Shown: positions 23,699 to 32,535 of the stretch, piece after piece
Numbering within the stretch: the stretch's first letter is position 1
How the letters are laid out: each line of letters opens with the position of its first letter
Virus record (IMG/VR): IMGVR_UViG_3300037258_000793
Span: 1-50,610 of that record
DNA from: a virus
Strand: one strand, 5' to 3'
DNA: 50,610 nucleotides
The notes under the pieces: model-generated
Told to the model about the DNA's origin: nothing
The model's input: the letters and a program-made list of their open reading frames with translations, nothing else
Database searches by the model: none
Made by a program: the position numbers and the translations under genes

Positions 23699-24649
23699 TT
23701 ACGAGTTCTGGACCTCGATGACGCTGAAGGACTGCGGCACCGTGGCCGCGAAGCCGAGCCGGGCGCGGCACTGGAGGGTGTGCTCCAGGGCGTTGACGTT
23801 GATGTTCGCGTTGATGAACTGCGACTGCGGCTCGATGCGGGAGCCGCGCACCATGTTCTTCGGGTTCGCGAAGATGATCAGCGGGTTGCCGACCGCGGCG
23901 CCGGCCTTGCCGCGCGCCCCTTGGAAGTTGCTGGTCACGATCGCGCCGCGCGAGTAGACGGCCCGGTAGCCCATGAAGTCGTCCACGAGCTTCGCGCCAC
24001 CGCCGGGGAACCCGCCGGTGGACTCGGTCAGGATCGGGCGGCCGTTGAGGTCCTTGATCCCGCGCAGGGACTTCTTCAGCTTCGGGTGGATGATCGCGAT
24101 GCCGGTCGACTCGTTCCAGAACGTGGTGTTCTCCGCGAGGCCTAGGCCGTCGTTGAGCACGTCGTAGGACAGGCCGGAGGTCGGGGTGAGCGTGTAGTTG
24201 GTGTTCGCGGTGTAGTCGACGTCGTCGTCGTCGTGGGTGACCGCGTAGTAGACCGAGTTGTATGGCAGGAACGACGCGGCGTTGGTGGAGCGGGCGGCCG
24301 ACACGCCGAAGCAGGCGTTGTCGTAGGAGATGCGCAGGGAGTTCATCCACTCGAACGAGGTCGAGTCGATCACGTCGGCCGCGGAGTCCTCGACTTCGGC
24401 CTCGTCCAGGGTGAACTTGCCGTTGAACTGGTACGAGTACAGCGTCGTGGTGTCCGAGCTGTTGGTGTCGTCGGTCAGCGTCGAGCCGCCGTTGACGTCC
24501 GCGTCGGTGAACCGCGGGATCTCGTAGCTGTTCGAGGTCATGTTCATCAGCCGACCGGCCGTGTACATGGCCGAGGGCTGGAGTTCCTCGTTGACGGCCT
24601 GGTCGTCCCAGATGATGGGTGTCCAGGCACTGAAATCGGATACCGCCAC
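23699..24649 (-). CDS. major capsid protein (HK97 fold)
   Basis: A 316-residue capsid subunit. It follows the scaffold gene and has the phage capsid pattern: an N-terminal arm (WTPIIWDDQAVNEELQPSAMYTAGRLMNM), an E-loop-like segment (YEIPRFTDADVNGG), a spine helix region (VEDSAADVIDSTSFEWMNSLRISYDNACFG), FGVSAARSTN, the domain-P helix PKLKKSLRGIKDLNGRPIL, and a closing LGFAATVPQSFSVIEVQ. GTG 24649 has a very strong ribosome site (GGAGGTGAG), as expected for the most abundant virion protein. Confidence 0.9.
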   Translation of the reverse strand: MAVSDFSAWTPIIWDDQAVNEELQPSAMYTAGRLMNMTSNSYEIPRFTDADVNGGSTLTDDTNSSDTTTLYSYQFNGKFTLDEAEVEDSAADVIDSTSFEWMNSLRISYDNACFGVSAARSTNAASFLPYNSVYYAVTHDDDDVDYTANTNYTLTPTSGLSYDVLNDGLGLAENTTFWNESTGIAIIHPKLKKSLRGIKDLNGRPILTESTGGFPGGGAKLVDDFMGYRAVYSRGAIVTSNFQGARGKAGAAVGNPLIIFANPKNMVRGSRIEPQSQFINANINVNALEHTLQCRARLGFAATVPQSFSVIEVQNS

Positions 24650-24835
24650 TGCTCACCTCCGGAGCGTCAACCCGGAAGGTGAAGGCGGCTCGCCGTCCAG
24701 GTGTGGTCACTGGTGGCGAGCGAGGCTCTGCTAACGGACGCCGGATGGGGCTATCGAATTGGGGCGGCGCGCTCTGGCGCCTGCGAGGCTCGGGGTGCGC
24801 TCTGGCACTCCAGCCGATTCGGATGCTACAGCGAA

Positions 24836-24851
24836 TCGAACATTTGTGCGA
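24836..24851 (-). promoter_or_regulatory. near-perfect LexA-type box upstream of the capsid gene
   Basis: TCGAACATTTGTGCGA matches TCGAAC-N4-GTTCGA at 11 of 12 positions. It lies in the 252-base gap between the scaffold and capsid genes, about 190 bases before the capsid start. On the minus strand TAGCAT, a plausible -10, follows 7 bases later. It may mark a separate capsid promoter. Confidence 0.5.
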
Positions 24852-24865
24852 CTAGCCTCGCCGGT

Positions 24866-24897
24866 GCGCGCCGTCCGGTGTCGGCCGGGCGGCGCGT
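24866..24897 (-). terminator. strong hairpin between scaffold and capsid genes
   Basis: A 13-base arm (24866-24878) pairs with 24885-24897 around a 6-base loop, with one wobble and one end mismatch. It lies just past the scaffold stop on the minus strand. The rest of the 24650-24901 gap holds no gene; besides the SOS-like box it contains only ordinary GC-rich sequence. The hairpin may stop or trim the upstream message so that capsid is made from its own promoter. Confidence 0.55.
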
Positions 24898-24901
24898 CAC
24901 A

Positions 24902-25582
24902 TCAGGACGAGCGTCGGCGCCCCGCGCTGCGCGCGGCCGCCTCAGAATTCGCGATCACCCGCTCGCCGTATGTCATCTGCCGCTGGACGGGGCGCCCCTT
25001 CGCGCTGCCCTGGTCCACCGCACCCATCGGCCGGCGCGCGCCCTGCTGCGCAGCAGCTTCGGGCTTGGCGAACAGCTTCGGATACCGGTCCTGAACGTCA
25101 TCGAGCCACGCATCCAGGTCCGGCTCGTCGTCCTCGGTGAAGTCGATCTCGTCGGGCTTGAGCCTGCCGAGCGCCAAGTCGACCATCTCCGGGTCAGCCC
25201 CGCGGTCAAGCAGCCCCGCCTTCGCCGAGGCGCGCACCGCGCGGGCCTGCCACACCGCCAGCTGCGGATCCGGGCCGGCCGCCGCGCCGCCCTCCTGCCC
25301 GTCACCGGCCGGCTGCGCGGGCGCCTCCGGCCTCTTGGCCTCTCGCAGCTTCTGCGCCTGAGTACGGGCGCGCTTGAGCTTCGCCCGCTCGGCCTCCAAC
25401 GCGGCCTGCGCCGCCGCCCACTCCTCACGGGTCGGCGGTGTCCACTCCTCGGCCGGCTGGCCACCGTCGCCGTCGGCCGGGTCGTCGCCGAGCGCCGCTT
25501 CGAGCTCGTCGAGCGGCTCGCCCTCGGCCGGCTGCTGGCCCTGACCTTCCGGCGGGGCAGCGGGTGCTGGTGTCGGTGGCAT
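24902..25582 (-). CDS. capsid scaffold protein
   Basis: A 226-residue, highly charged protein. An acidic, Pro-rich N-terminus is followed by a long coiled coil (TREEWAAAQAALEAERAKLKRARTQAQKLREAKR), a middle helix (RASAKAGLLDRGADPEMVDLALGRLKPDEIDF) and a basic C-terminus (RSAGRRRSS) that can bind capsid subunits. This is the usual composition of scaffold proteins, and it lies directly before the capsid gene. No protease domain is present. Confidence 0.85.
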   Translation of the reverse strand: MPPTPAPAAPPEGQGQQPAEGEPLDELEAALGDDPADGDGGQPAEEWTPPTREEWAAAQAALEAERAKLKRARTQAQKLREAKRPEAPAQPAGDGQEGGAAAGPDPQLAVWQARAVRASAKAGLLDRGADPEMVDLALGRLKPDEIDFTEDDEPDLDAWLDDVQDRYPKLFAKPEAAAQQGARRPMGAVDQGSAKGRPVQRQMTYGERVIANSEAAARSAGRRRSS

Positions 25583-25603
25583 CTGACTCTCCTTCTTCGA
25601 GGG

Positions 25604-26746
25604 CTATCCGACGCGCAGGTTCGTGCGCGGCCGGTGGCGGGTGGAGAACGAGCCGCGCGCCACGTCCCGGGCGCCGCGCTCGTTCACGGTTCGGGGCAGC
25701 CGGTTCGCCTGGCGCACGAGCCGATCGGTCGCGCCGAGCCGGGCACGGCGCGAGTCGTAGTCCGACCAGCCGCGCGCCACACTGCGCTCGGCCTCCCGGC
25801 GCAGCGCCGCGGGCACCATGACGTTGCCGGCAGCCAAGATCCGCAGACGGCACCGGCAGTTCGGATGCCGGGGCGGTCCCATCAGCGGCATCCCGGGCGG
25901 CCAGACCAGCGGCGCCGAGCCCGGCTTGCCGAACGTCGCGTCCTCGTCGAACCCGTCACCGCTGTTCGGATCGATCACACGGCCGGACAGGGCCAGACAG
26001 GTCAGGCAGGCGCCACGCTCGGCGACCCACACGACCCGCAACCCGTTGTCGACCAGCGGCGTGCGGCCGTTGGACGACAGGGGCGGCTGCGCGGCCATGA
26101 CGCTACGGTTCGGTAGGTTCTCGGCGAGCGGCGCGCGCTCGACGGTGGCGGGCGGCGCCGGCCGCGGTGGGGGCGTGAGGGTGACGATCTGCACTGCCGT
26201 CTGGTTGACCGCCCGGTTCGTGACGGCGCGCACCTGCCGCTCGACCCGCGAGGTCACTCCTGCGGCCCGGCCGGCGACCGCTTCGAGATCCTTGGCGGAC
26301 GCGAGTGGTCCGCCCGCGGCCCGCCGGACGGTCTCGACGGCGGCGGCCAGGACCTGCTGCGCGGCGGCGCCGGCGCCGGACAGGACCGGGTCACGCTCCA
26401 GCTGCCGGCGCACGTCCTGCGCAGTGACGCCGAGGGTGGGCAGCAGCCGCTTCTCCTGGTCGAGCGCGAGCGAGATCCCCGCGGCCACGGCCGCCGCCGT
26501 GTGGCCCGCGAGGCTGACGGCCAAGGCGGCGATGGCCGCGTTCAGCCTGTCCCGCGCCGCTTCCTGCTGGGCTGCGGTCAGCTGACCGTCGGCGGCGAGC
26601 TTCGCCTTGGCCGCCTCGGCGAGCGCGAGCGCGATCAGGCGCCCCACCGCCTTGCGCAGCACGCGGGTGACCTTGCGGGCGCTGGCCAGCTCCAGGGCGA
26701 GCGCCTCGGCGTCGACCTGGTCGCGGTCGTCCAGGAGCGTGGCCAC
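25604..26746 (-). CDS. MuF-like minor head protein
   Basis: A 380-residue head morphogenesis protein. A helical N-terminal two-thirds leads into the MuF zinc-binding core: VVWVAERGACLTCLALSGRVIDPNSG, then GMPLMGPPRHPNCRCRL. The two Cys of ACLTC and the HPNCRC motif are the conserved ligands. The C-terminus is basic. GTG 26746 starts 4 bases after the portal stop, in the standard order portal, MuF, scaffold, capsid. Confidence 0.9.
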   Translation of the reverse strand: MATLLDDRDQVDAEALALELASARKVTRVLRKAVGRLIALALAEAAKAKLAADGQLTAAQQEAARDRLNAAIAALAVSLAGHTAAAVAAGISLALDQEKRLLPTLGVTAQDVRRQLERDPVLSGAGAAAQQVLAAAVETVRRAAGGPLASAKDLEAVAGRAAGVTSRVERQVRAVTNRAVNQTAVQIVTLTPPPRPAPPATVERAPLAENLPNRSVMAAQPPLSSNGRTPLVDNGLRVVWVAERGACLTCLALSGRVIDPNSGDGFDEDATFGKPGSAPLVWPPGMPLMGPPRHPNCRCRLRILAAGNVMVPAALRREAERSVARGWSDYDSRRARLGATDRLVRQANRLPRTVNERGARDVARGSFSTRHRPRTNLRVG

Positions 26747-26749
26747 CGG

Positions 26750-28852
26750 CTACCGGTCCTGTGGCGGGATCGGGTCCATCGGCGGGGTGCCGGGCGGCAG
26801 CTGCTGCGCGAACCCGGGCGGCAGGCCCGGGCCGGCGTCCTCCGGACGCAGCGGACCGCCCGCGGGCAGCGCCGGGAATCCGCTGGGGCCCGGCTCGGGT
26901 TCGTCGTCCTCGTCGTCGGCTTCGAGCATGGCCCGTGGGATCTCCGGCAGCAGGTCGCCGAACAGCTCGACGACGATCGCGTTCGCGCCCTCCTCGCTGA
27001 TGATGTTCATGCCGGCGGCCAGGCCTAGCTGCTGGAGCCCGGCGGTGATCTGCCCGAACATGCCGATCTTGCGCGACAGGCTGTTCTCCTGCTGCTTGTC
27101 GGCGAACCAGGCGCTCACTTCCGCCTCGTCGAAGCCGGCTTGGACCCAGGCGACGATCTCCGGCATCCCGTTGGCGATCTTCGCGGCGATGGCCTGCTGG
27201 GTGAGAAGATCCGCTTGCGCCGCGTACATCTTGGCGCGGCCCTGCTGGTATTCGGCCTCGGCGAACACTGTCGAGTAGGTCGCGGCCCACTCCTGCGCCT
27301 GGGCCTCGGGGACGCCGGCCTCCATGAACGCCACGTCCCGCGGCACGCCGAGGCTGATTTTTTTCTCGACGAGGTTCCAGACCTCCATGAGGTCGTTGGT
27401 CACCGGGTTCGCCCACGACACCGTGACGCGCGCAGTGATGTTGAGGACCGCCAGGGCGAACTCGTACGCGGCCTGCCACGCGCCGGCGAACAGCGCCATC
27501 CGGTCCAGGACCTTGCGCACAAGCGGCTCTTCGGCGATCTTCAGCGCCTCGCCGGACGGCATTGTCGTGCCCAGGCCGGCGAATTTCCACAACGGCGTGT
27601 TCGTGGCGGTGGAGATCAGGTTCGCGAACTTATTGATCGGCTCAATCAGCGTGCTGACATCGGCGGTGGCGAACTGGCCGACCGACCGGAAATTCTTGAA
27701 AAGCTGGATCGAGCCAGGGTTGGCCTCCCACTCCGACCCCGTCTCGTTGCTGATCGCGCCCGCGTTGACCGTCGTGGTCGACAGGGCCTCTTCGGCGTAG
27801 TCGTGATCCCAGTCCGCCGGCGAGTGTTCAGCGAACGGGTCTTCCCGCACGCTCTGATTGCCGAGCGAATCGGCTTCCTGCAATGCCCAGCGCTGCGGAT
27901 AGGCGGAGAAGGACATCGTGGTCATCAAGATCTCGACGGACTGCGACAGGCCGGCCTGCTCGGCCCACGCGTTGCGGTGCTCCGGCTTGCCGAAGTCGAC
28001 GTCGGTGCGCAGGTGGAAGACCGGGACCCGTCCGTATGGGTTCGGCATCGGCCACGATGCGGCCGGCGCGGTGTCGCCGTCCGGGTCGTCGCCCGAGCCC
28101 GGGTAGTCGTTGTCGCCGTCCTGGTCCGGATCGATGTACCGGCGGAAGTCAGCGGCCTTCTTCTGCTTCGTGCCCTCGTTGCTGATCCACTTTTCGATGC
28201 GGTCCGGGTAGAACAAGTTCATGCGGATGCGCTCTTTGCGGTCCTTGTCGGACTGCATCCACATCTGCGCGAAGAACAGCTTCCGCCTGGGGTTCTCCGG
28301 GTCGTAGAACATCCTGCAAAACCTCGGGTCGCCGTAGGTAATGTTCACCCCGAGCGGCGTGGCCACGTCCTGCACGTCGATGTCGCCGGACAGCTCCGGC
28401 GCCGCGTCCGGCGGCACGTTCTGGTCAGGCCAGACGATGATGTAGGCGTCCCCGTCCCGCAACGCCTTGCGGTTCCACGTGCGGTACCGCACATCGAGCT
28501 CGTTCTCCTTGATGACCCGGCCAAGCAGGTTCGTCGCCGAGTCGGACGCCGCGGAGTCGGACGCCTGCCCGGCCGACGCGGTCACCGAGGTGATCAGGAG
28601 TCGGTCGTTCACCGCGTCGATCACCGGCGAGCACAGGTTCGGGTCGAACTCGATGTCCGCCTGCCGCAGCGTGCGGCCCTCGCGGGAGAGGGTGAACCGC
28701 TCCCAGATGTTGATCGAGTCGTACTCCTCGGCGTGCTCGTACCCTTCGAGCGCCTCGCTGATCTCGTCGAGCACGAGCTCGATGTCCGTGTTCGGCGCGT
28801 CGTCGATCCACGGCCCGTAGCTCGGGACGGTGTAGTCGCCGGTCAGCGGCAC
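26750..28852 (-). CDS. portal protein (SPP1 gp6-like)
   Basis: A 700-residue portal subunit forming the DNA channel at one capsid vertex. The N-terminus has SPVIDAVNDRLLITSVTA and RYRTWNRKALRDGDAYIIVWPD, the middle has VPVFHLRTDVDFGKPEHRNAWAEQAGLSQSVEILMTT, and the crown and clip region has STLIEPINKFANLISTATNTPLWKFAG. The C-terminal 150 residues are helical, then Pro-rich and acidic. GTG 28852 has ribosome site GGGGGAA. Long for the family (about 450-520 is common) because of the C-terminal extension. Confidence 0.92.
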   Translation of the reverse strand: MPLTGDYTVPSYGPWIDDAPNTDIELVLDEISEALEGYEHAEEYDSINIWERFTLSREGRTLRQADIEFDPNLCSPVIDAVNDRLLITSVTASAGQASDSAASDSATNLLGRVIKENELDVRYRTWNRKALRDGDAYIIVWPDQNVPPDAAPELSGDIDVQDVATPLGVNITYGDPRFCRMFYDPENPRRKLFFAQMWMQSDKDRKERIRMNLFYPDRIEKWISNEGTKQKKAADFRRYIDPDQDGDNDYPGSGDDPDGDTAPAASWPMPNPYGRVPVFHLRTDVDFGKPEHRNAWAEQAGLSQSVEILMTTMSFSAYPQRWALQEADSLGNQSVREDPFAEHSPADWDHDYAEEALSTTTVNAGAISNETGSEWEANPGSIQLFKNFRSVGQFATADVSTLIEPINKFANLISTATNTPLWKFAGLGTTMPSGEALKIAEEPLVRKVLDRMALFAGAWQAAYEFALAVLNITARVTVSWANPVTNDLMEVWNLVEKKISLGVPRDVAFMEAGVPEAQAQEWAATYSTVFAEAEYQQGRAKMYAAQADLLTQQAIAAKIANGMPEIVAWVQAGFDEAEVSAWFADKQQENSLSRKIGMFGQITAGLQQLGLAAGMNIISEEGANAIVVELFGDLLPEIPRAMLEADDEDDEPEPGPSGFPALPAGGPLRPEDAGPGLPPGFAQQLPPGTPPMDPIPPQDR

Positions 28853-28865
28853 GTCGGTTCCCCCT

Positions 28866-30428
28866 TCATCGGTACGAGAATTGATGGACGAGGGCTTTGT
28901 CGCGCCGGGCGTCGGCGGACTTCAGGATGATCGCGGCGAGGTGCTCGACCCCGGCGGAGGCGGCGTCGAGGATGTCCTCGTGCAGCACGTTCGGGTAGGC
29001 GCGCTGCTGCTTCTCCAGCGCGGGCAGCGGCTTGGCGTGGGCGACGCGGCCGCCGCGGCGCTGGTACGCGGCAAGGCAGCGCTTGATCCGGACCGGTTTC
29101 GGCTCCTTCTGCGTGAAGGTGCGCATCCGGACCGGCAGATTGTTCAGCTCCATGTACCAGAGGTCGCCGCCCTGGTTGGCCTCGACGAGCACATAGTCGA
29201 CGTCGTATTCGAGGATGAGCTCGATGATGCGGGCGCGCCGCGGCTCGCCGGTCAGCCGCAGCCCGATCGCTTCGAGGACGAACAGCTTGCGGTCGTTCAG
29301 GTCGAGGCCGACGATCGCGACACCGGTCTCGTCCGAGGTGGGCTTGGCGGTTACCGCACCGTCGATGACCATGACGACGCGGGCGTAGGCCGGCCGCGAG
29401 TCGTAGCGGATGTCGCCGGGCTGCCACCAGCCGCCGTTGCCGGTGGGCTGGTTGGCCATGTTCAGCTGGAAGCTGTCGGTGCCCTCGATCGAGATCAGGT
29501 AGGCGATCGTCCAGCGCTGCGGCCACAGCGACACCCGCGTGCCGTCCGGCTGGTCGATGATCGCGTGGTAGTAGTGGACGCGCACCTTCTCCTCGCGCGG
29601 CCACTGCGGTGAGTCCGGGTCGGTGGCCTGCCGTACCAGGTCGTGGATGATCGAGCCGTCCATGGTGGTGGTGCCGACGAACCACAGGACGGCGTTGAGG
29701 TTCATCGGCATCAGGGCATTGCGGACGGTGGCGAGGCGCTTTTCCTTCTCGTGCTCCGAGTAGTTCGAGGCGTCCGGCTCGATGTCGTCCAGGATGATCT
29801 CGTCCGGGCGCTGCTCGCCGATCTTCGCGCCGAGCGTCGAGGAGTCGATGCCGCGGGCGGTGAACGCGACGCCGGAGGCGGCGATGTAGACGTCCTGCCG
29901 GTCGGCGACGGGCATGCCGTTCGGGCGCCGCTTGGCGGCGCACAGCTTCGGAAAGTCCCGGCGCAGCCGCGAGTTCTCGTCGAGCTCTCTCTTCAGGGAC
30001 GCGAGGTGTCCCTCGGCCTGGGTCGCCGTGTTGGCGAACGCGGCGATGTACTTGCGGTGCCGGTAGGCCAGCGCCCACAGCGGCAGGATCAGGAACGCCC
30101 ACGTCGACTTGCCGGAGCCGCGCGGGGCGACCCAGGCGTCGCGGCACTCGGCCGGCCCGATGTCGCGCCGGATCCATTGGCGGGCCGAGCGGCACAGGTC
30201 GATGTGGAACTGCGAGATGGAGATCTGGCCGCCGGTCTCGTCGCAGGACAGGTGGTGGCGCAGGTAGATGATCGCGAACAGCAGCGGGTCGACGCGGCAC
30301 AGCGACCTGCGCGCCCGGTCCGTGGTCAGCTGCGCGGTGCTGTAGCGCAGCAGGTACGCGGCCCAGGTCCAGCTGGCGGGGTCGATGTCGGCGAGGTAGT
30401 CGTCGACGGCCTCAGTCGCTGTCGCCAC
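28866..30428 (-). CDS. terL: terminase large subunit
   Basis: A 520-residue DNA-packaging ATPase and nuclease. The Walker A motif is APRGSGKST at about residues 101-109, and the Walker B-like segment is DEIILDDIE. The coupling motif VLWFVGTTT follows, and the nuclease domain starts at ARVVMVIDGAVTAK with GVAIVGLDLNDRKLFVLE and DYVLVEANQGGD as acidic positions. The start is placed at GTG 30428, overlapping the small subunit end by 17 bases. The next upstream in-frame stretch reads as shadow sequence. Confidence 0.94.
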   Translation of the reverse strand: MATATEAVDDYLADIDPASWTWAAYLLRYSTAQLTTDRARRSLCRVDPLLFAIIYLRHHLSCDETGGQISISQFHIDLCRSARQWIRRDIGPAECRDAWVAPRGSGKSTWAFLILPLWALAYRHRKYIAAFANTATQAEGHLASLKRELDENSRLRRDFPKLCAAKRRPNGMPVADRQDVYIAASGVAFTARGIDSSTLGAKIGEQRPDEIILDDIEPDASNYSEHEKEKRLATVRNALMPMNLNAVLWFVGTTTMDGSIIHDLVRQATDPDSPQWPREEKVRVHYYHAIIDQPDGTRVSLWPQRWTIAYLISIEGTDSFQLNMANQPTGNGGWWQPGDIRYDSRPAYARVVMVIDGAVTAKPTSDETGVAIVGLDLNDRKLFVLEAIGLRLTGEPRRARIIELILEYDVDYVLVEANQGGDLWYMELNNLPVRMRTFTQKEPKPVRIKRCLAAYQRRGGRVAHAKPLPALEKQQRAYPNVLHEDILDAASAGVEHLAAIILKSADARRDKALVHQFSYR

Positions 30429-30879
30429 CGTAGATCTTCCGCATCTCGCCAGCGACGATCTGCTCGGCCTCGCGCACGAGCTGCTCCATCTCGCTGTCCC
30501 CGGCGCCGGTGGGCTCGATTTCGAGCGGCTGCCCGTCGAGGTCGAAGAGCCTGCGCATGGACTCGCAGACCTTCCGGCCCGCGTTGATCGAGGGGACGTC
30601 GCCGGTCTCAATGCCCGGCATCAGGGACTCCCACATCAGTTCCAGGCGTGCGAACTCGCGGGCCCGCAGCTGGCTGACGGCCTTGACCGGGACGTCGCGT
30701 AGGACGCGCTGCACGGCCCGGTAGGCGTTGCCGCGGGAAGCGAACCCGAGCTCCTCGGCGATCTCGTCGTAGGAGAGGCCTTGCTCAAGTAGGCGGGCCG
30801 CTTCGGTGTCGCGTTCGACGGTGGTGATGCTGCGCTGGAAGCGCGCATTGCGGTCGCGGGAGTGCGCCTGTTCAGCCAC
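30412..30879 (-). CDS. terS: terminase small subunit
   Basis: A 155-residue DNA-recognition subunit. A helix-turn-helix lies near residues 20-60 (ERDTEAARLLEQGLSYDEIAEELGFASRGNAYRAVQRVLRDV). The rest is helical for oligomer formation (REFARLELMWESLMPGIE, then MEQLVREAEQIVAGEMRKIYG). GTG 30879 is the start. It is the first gene of the leftward structural operon, divergent from the glycosyltransferase cassette. The pac or cos site is expected nearby but cannot be identified by eye. Confidence 0.88.
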   Translation of the reverse strand: MAEQAHSRDRNARFQRSITTVERDTEAARLLEQGLSYDEIAEELGFASRGNAYRAVQRVLRDVPVKAVSQLRAREFARLELMWESLMPGIETGDVPSINAGRKVCESMRRLFDLDGQPLEIEPTGAGDSEMEQLVREAEQIVAGEMRKIYGGDSD

Positions 30880-30917
30880 GGTGCCCCTCCCTGACCACTG
30901 CGTCTGTAACCGTCGTC

Positions 30918-32006
30918 ATGGTCACGAAGGTACAGCAGTTTTTCGAACGTATGTACTACCGTTACGGCATGGATCGAACAGCCGCCGACGGGAAGCCTCC
31001 GCTGGTGGTCGGCGGATGGCTCGCCGACAACGAAGGCGTCGGCTACTACCGCATCCGCGTCCCGCTCGACGCGCTGGAGCAGCGCGGCCACCACGTCGAG
31101 TACCGCGGAGACATGCCCTGGCGGCACGGCAAGCGGCCGCCGACGCATGTCCTGGTCGGGCAGCGCGTCTCGAACCCGGGGCCGTCGCGCCGGTGGCTGT
31201 ACTCGCGCGGTGAGGTGCGCCGGGTGTTCGAGCTGGACGACGATCTGCTCAACGTCGACCCGACCAGCGCGGCAGCCCGCCACTACTACGCCGATGCGCG
31301 GCGGCGCGCCCGCGTGCTGGCCAACATCCGGTCGGCGGACGCGGTGACCGTCTCGACCGAGTACCTCGCGCGCGTGGTCCAGGCCGAGTACGGCGTCCAG
31401 GCGCCGGTGTACGTGCTGCCGAACTGCCTCGAGGCCCGCGCGCTAGAACTGGCGCCGGTCGACCAGGCCGGGACGGTGTCGGTCGGCTGGTGGGGCAGCT
31501 CGACGCACCGCGGGGACTTCGAGCAGATGCGCGGCCCGCTGCGCGCCTGGTTCACCGCGCATCCCGAGGTGGCGCTGGTGATGGGTGGCGCGGACTACGG
31601 GCCGCTGCTCGGCGTCGACGCCGCGGTGCGGCCGTGGCGGCCGATCTGGCGCGACCCGGGCGCGTACATGGCGGGGATCGACGTGCAGATCGGGCTCGCA
31701 CCCCTGCGGAACACGCAGTTCAACCGGTGCAAGAGCCCGCTCAAGGCACTGGAGTACGGGGCGCGCGGCATCCCGGTGATCGCCTCCGACGTCGAGCCCT
31801 ACCGCGGGTTCGTGCGGCACGGCGAGACCGGGTTCCTCATCGAGCACGACCGCGAATGGCCGGACGCGCTCGACGCCCTGGTGAAAGACACGGACCTGCG
31901 CGCGCGAATGGGCGCCGCGGCCCGGAAGCAGGCGGCCGACTGGCTGATCGACGACCACATCCACCTCTGGGAGGCCGCATACCGCGGCGAAGGAGAAGAG
32001 AACTGA
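30918..32006 (+). CDS. GT-B glycosyltransferase (GT4-like)
   Basis: A roughly 350-residue retaining-type glycosyltransferase. The N-terminal Rossmann half begins LVVGGWLADNEGVGYYRIRVPLDALEQRGHHVEYRGD and contains SADAVTVSTEYLARVVQ and VYVLPNCLEA. The C-terminal half has SVGWWGSSTHRGDFEQM, IGLAPLRNTQFNRCKSPLKALEYGARGIPVIASDVEPY (the sugar-nucleotide site with the ExG pattern) and GFLIEHDREWPDALDAL. Start uncertain: ATG 30918 or 30969, neither with a clear ribosome site; 30969 fits the fold better. First gene of a rightward cassette against the structural operon. Confidence 0.88.
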   Translation: MVTKVQQFFERMYYRYGMDRTAADGKPPLVVGGWLADNEGVGYYRIRVPLDALEQRGHHVEYRGDMPWRHGKRPPTHVLVGQRVSNPGPSRRWLYSRGEVRRVFELDDDLLNVDPTSAAARHYYADARRRARVLANIRSADAVTVSTEYLARVVQAEYGVQAPVYVLPNCLEARALELAPVDQAGTVSVGWWGSSTHRGDFEQMRGPLRAWFTAHPEVALVMGGADYGPLLGVDAAVRPWRPIWRDPGAYMAGIDVQIGLAPLRNTQFNRCKSPLKALEYGARGIPVIASDVEPYRGFVRHGETGFLIEHDREWPDALDALVKDTDLRARMGAAARKQAADWLIDDHIHLWEAAYRGEGEEN

Positions 32007-32007
32007 G

Positions 32008-32535
32008 ATGCCGTACTCGTCAGGCCAGGGCAAGATGTGGCTGCTCACCCGGATCCGCGATCTGCAACCGCGCAGCATCCTGGACATCGGGGCCGGCTCC
32101 GGCACCTACTGGGACCTTCTAGGGTCCTACCTGCCGGACTGCCAGTTCACCGCGGTCGAGGTGCACGAGCCGTACGTCGACCAGTTCCGGCTGGGCAGCA
32201 AGTACAACCACGTGATCGTCGGCGACGCCCGGACCACCGAGCTGCCGGAGGCGGACGTGGTGATCCTCGGCGACGTGCTCGAGCACATGCGGTTCGGCGA
32301 CGCGAAGGCGCTGTGGACCCGGTGCCGGCAGGCGGCGCGGACGGCGGTGTTCCTGTCGCTGCCGATCGTCGAGTGGCCGCAGGGCCCCGTCGACGGGAAC
32401 GAGCACGAGGCCCACGTCCACCACTGGTCGTACGGGGCGGTGACGGCGCATCTGGAGGGGATCCGGGACTCGCACGCCTATCAGGCGATCGGCGTGTTCC
32501 AGGCCGGTCCGCTGGCGCAGGACGACGCGCTGTGA
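32008..32535 (+). CDS. SAM-dependent methyltransferase
   Basis: A 175-residue class I methyltransferase. Motif I is SILDIGAGSGTYWDLLG, motif II region FTAVEVHEPYVDQF, motif III VIVGDARTTELPEADVVILGDVLEHMRFGDA (the DVLEHM form common in sugar and small-molecule methyltransferases), and a later VFLSLPIVEWPQG strand. It begins one base after the glycosyltransferase stop, with ribosome site GGAGAAG, and overlaps the next gene as GTGA. It likely methylates a sugar or carrier made by the cassette. Confidence 0.88.
   Translation: MPYSSGQGKMWLLTRIRDLQPRSILDIGAGSGTYWDLLGSYLPDCQFTAVEVHEPYVDQFRLGSKYNHVIVGDARTTELPEADVVILGDVLEHMRFGDAKALWTRCRQAARTAVFLSLPIVEWPQGPVDGNEHEAHVHHWSYGAVTAHLEGIRDSHAYQAIGVFQAGPLAQDDAL

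Noticed and set aside
27140-28930. 596-codon open frame antisense to the portal gene
   Set aside because: Composition is that of a GC-bias shadow, with no domain pattern; the portal frame is clear.
30412-30611. Longer terminase large subunit starting at 30611
   Set aside because: The added 61 residues are Ser/Arg/Pro-rich shadow of the small subunit gene; GTG 30428 gives normal length.
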